From the IMG/VR virus record IMGVR_UViG_3300037153_000881, positions 18,709 to 82,708 of that record: a DNA stretch of 64,000 nucleotides. One strand, written 5' to 3'. Numbering within the stretch: position 1 is the first letter of the stretch; the number at the start of each line of letters is the position of its first letter. The position numbers were made by a program, and so were the translations under genes. Shown here one piece after another: positions 63,403-64,000 of the stretch. Origin of the DNA: a virus. Below the pieces are notes generated by a model that was not told the DNA's origin, made no database searches, and worked only from the letters and a program-made list of their open reading frames with translations.

Positions 63403-64000
63403 ATGTCCGCCCCCGCCCTGTCCAGCGCGCGCCGTCGCCTGGCCGCCCAAGCGCTCGCCGCCACCGAGGCGCGTCTCGCCATGACCCCCGCCCAAGCCGA
63501 TGAGGCCATTCGCACCCTGGAGGTTGCTCCCGTCATGACCGTCCCTACCACCGCGCCCGCCACCGTCGACCTCGCCGCATTCCTGGCTCAGGGCCAGGCG
63601 CTCCTCGCCTCGCTGCAGCCCGCCGCGCCGGTGGCGCCCGCTGCTCCGGCGCCCGCTGCTCCGGCGCCCGCTCCCGCGGCGCCCGCGCTGACGGGTCTGG
63701 CCAAGGCCCAGGCGTTCTGGAAGTCCGACTACGCGGGCAAGGGCGTGCCGGTACGCCAGCTCGCGAGCGGCACCTGGGTGGACGTCAAGGGCGCGTTCTG
63801 CAAGGCCCCCAAGGCGGCGCCGAAAACGCAACGCGCGCCAGAAGCGCCGCGTGTGGCGCCCGTTTCGGCGGTGCCGGCTGGGCCTGGCATCACGCTGGAG
63901 CAGCTGGAGCGGCTGCTGGCGGCGCTGGGTGGTGCGCCGGCGGTGGCTGCGGCTGCGGCGCCTGCTGCGGCGGCGGTGGTCGCGGCGGTGACGCCGGGCA
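63403..64000 (+). CDS. Ala/Pro-rich right-end protein (partial)
   Basis: From ATG 63403; open to the window edge (199 codons, C-terminus missing). SAPALSSARRRLAAQALAAT start, a Pro-Ala linker with APAAP repeats, then a folded piece (AKAQAFWKSDYAGKGVPVRQ, LASGTWVDVKGAFCKAPK) and another Ala-rich segment. It has the same style of Ala-Pro linkers as the 59237 protein but no clear shared domain. Confidence 0.6.
   Translation, partial: MSAPALSSARRRLAAQALAATEARLAMTPAQADEAIRTLEVAPVMTVPTTAPATVDLAAFLAQGQALLASLQPAAPVAPAAPAPAAPAPAPAAPALTGLAKAQAFWKSDYAGKGVPVRQLASGTWVDVKGAFCKAPKAAPKTQRAPEAPRVAPVSAVPAGPGITLEQLERLLAALGGAPAVAAAAAPAAAAVVAAVTPG

Noticed and set aside
40320-64000. CRISPR array
   Set aside because: Checked for regular spacer-repeat units; the repeats found are iterons, promoter copies or GC hairpins, not CRISPR.
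1-64000. Insertion sequences or transposases
   Set aside because: No transposase motif or terminal inverted repeats were recognised; only homing-type nucleases are present.

Overview
The window is 64 kb of a high-GC, tailed, probably temperate phage genome. It looks like a siphovirus: it has a very long tape-measure gene, a frameshifted tail-chaperone pair and a tail-tube gene, and no sheath gene was seen. Both ends cut through genes, so this is an internal piece of a larger genome or an arbitrarily opened circle. The host is not identified. GTG starts, an Rpf-like transglycosylase, many CxxC mini-proteins and a secreted Thr-Pro-rich protein fit a high-GC Gram-positive or Chloroflexota-type host, but this is inference.

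Layout. (1) 1-23893, minus strand: the virion operon, read right to left. It runs portal, zinc-ribbon mini-proteins, minor head protein, Com-like zinc protein, three small acidic proteins, S78-type protease fused to a scaffold-like tail, decoration protein, major capsid protein, connector, a collagen-like fibre, an XRE regulator with a palindromic operator, neck proteins, tail terminator, tail tube, tail chaperones with a -1 frameshift site, and tape measure. (2) 24036-26848, plus strand: lysis cassette with small membrane proteins, a GH19-like endolysin, a C39/papain-like cysteine hydrolase and a Thr-Pro-rich secreted protein. (3) 26999-30315, plus strand: a compact operon of a ParB-like protein, a CxxC peptide, an ABC-ATPase/GNAT fusion, a small Cys protein, an aspartate-decarboxylase (PanD) homologue with all key residues, a one-TM peptide and a short class III CoA-transferase. 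I read this as a candidate DNA-modification or acyl-CoA pathway, and it is the most unusual block in the window. (4) 30312-35189: a PAS-domain membrane protein divergent from an XRE regulator, then small terminase and a large terminase split by an intein. The intein contains an HNH endonuclease gene in another reading frame. (5) 35340-42780, mainly minus strand: zinc mini-proteins, a recombination-directionality-factor-like protein, a tyrosine integrase, an unknown 386-aa protein, a frameshifted XRE gene and an excisionase-like HTH.

(6) 42915-56914, plus strand: early and replication region. It holds a regulator-like 299-aa gene containing a 24-bp perfect palindrome, HTH proteins, an iron-permease-domain protein, a replication initiator whose own gene carries four iterons at 11-bp spacing (candidate origin), a DnaC-like loader, Rpf-like transglycosylase, ASCH protein, DUF5131 protein, endonuclease VII, HNH protein and many tiny overlapping genes. 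(7) 56923-58828, minus strand: seven small genes, including coiled-coil and zinc proteins. (8) 59150-64000, plus strand: a duplicated small-gene region driven by three copies of a promoter-like element. It has hairpin leaders showing compensatory changes, GGCAGG/CCTGCC-rich intergenic arrays and a tRNA-3'-end-like minihelix.

Two themes run through the window. One is very tight ATGA/GTGA/TGATG coupling of genes. The other is internal duplication: at least ten sets of paralogous genes, gene tails or leaders. All functional calls come from reading motifs by eye; no database search was possible.
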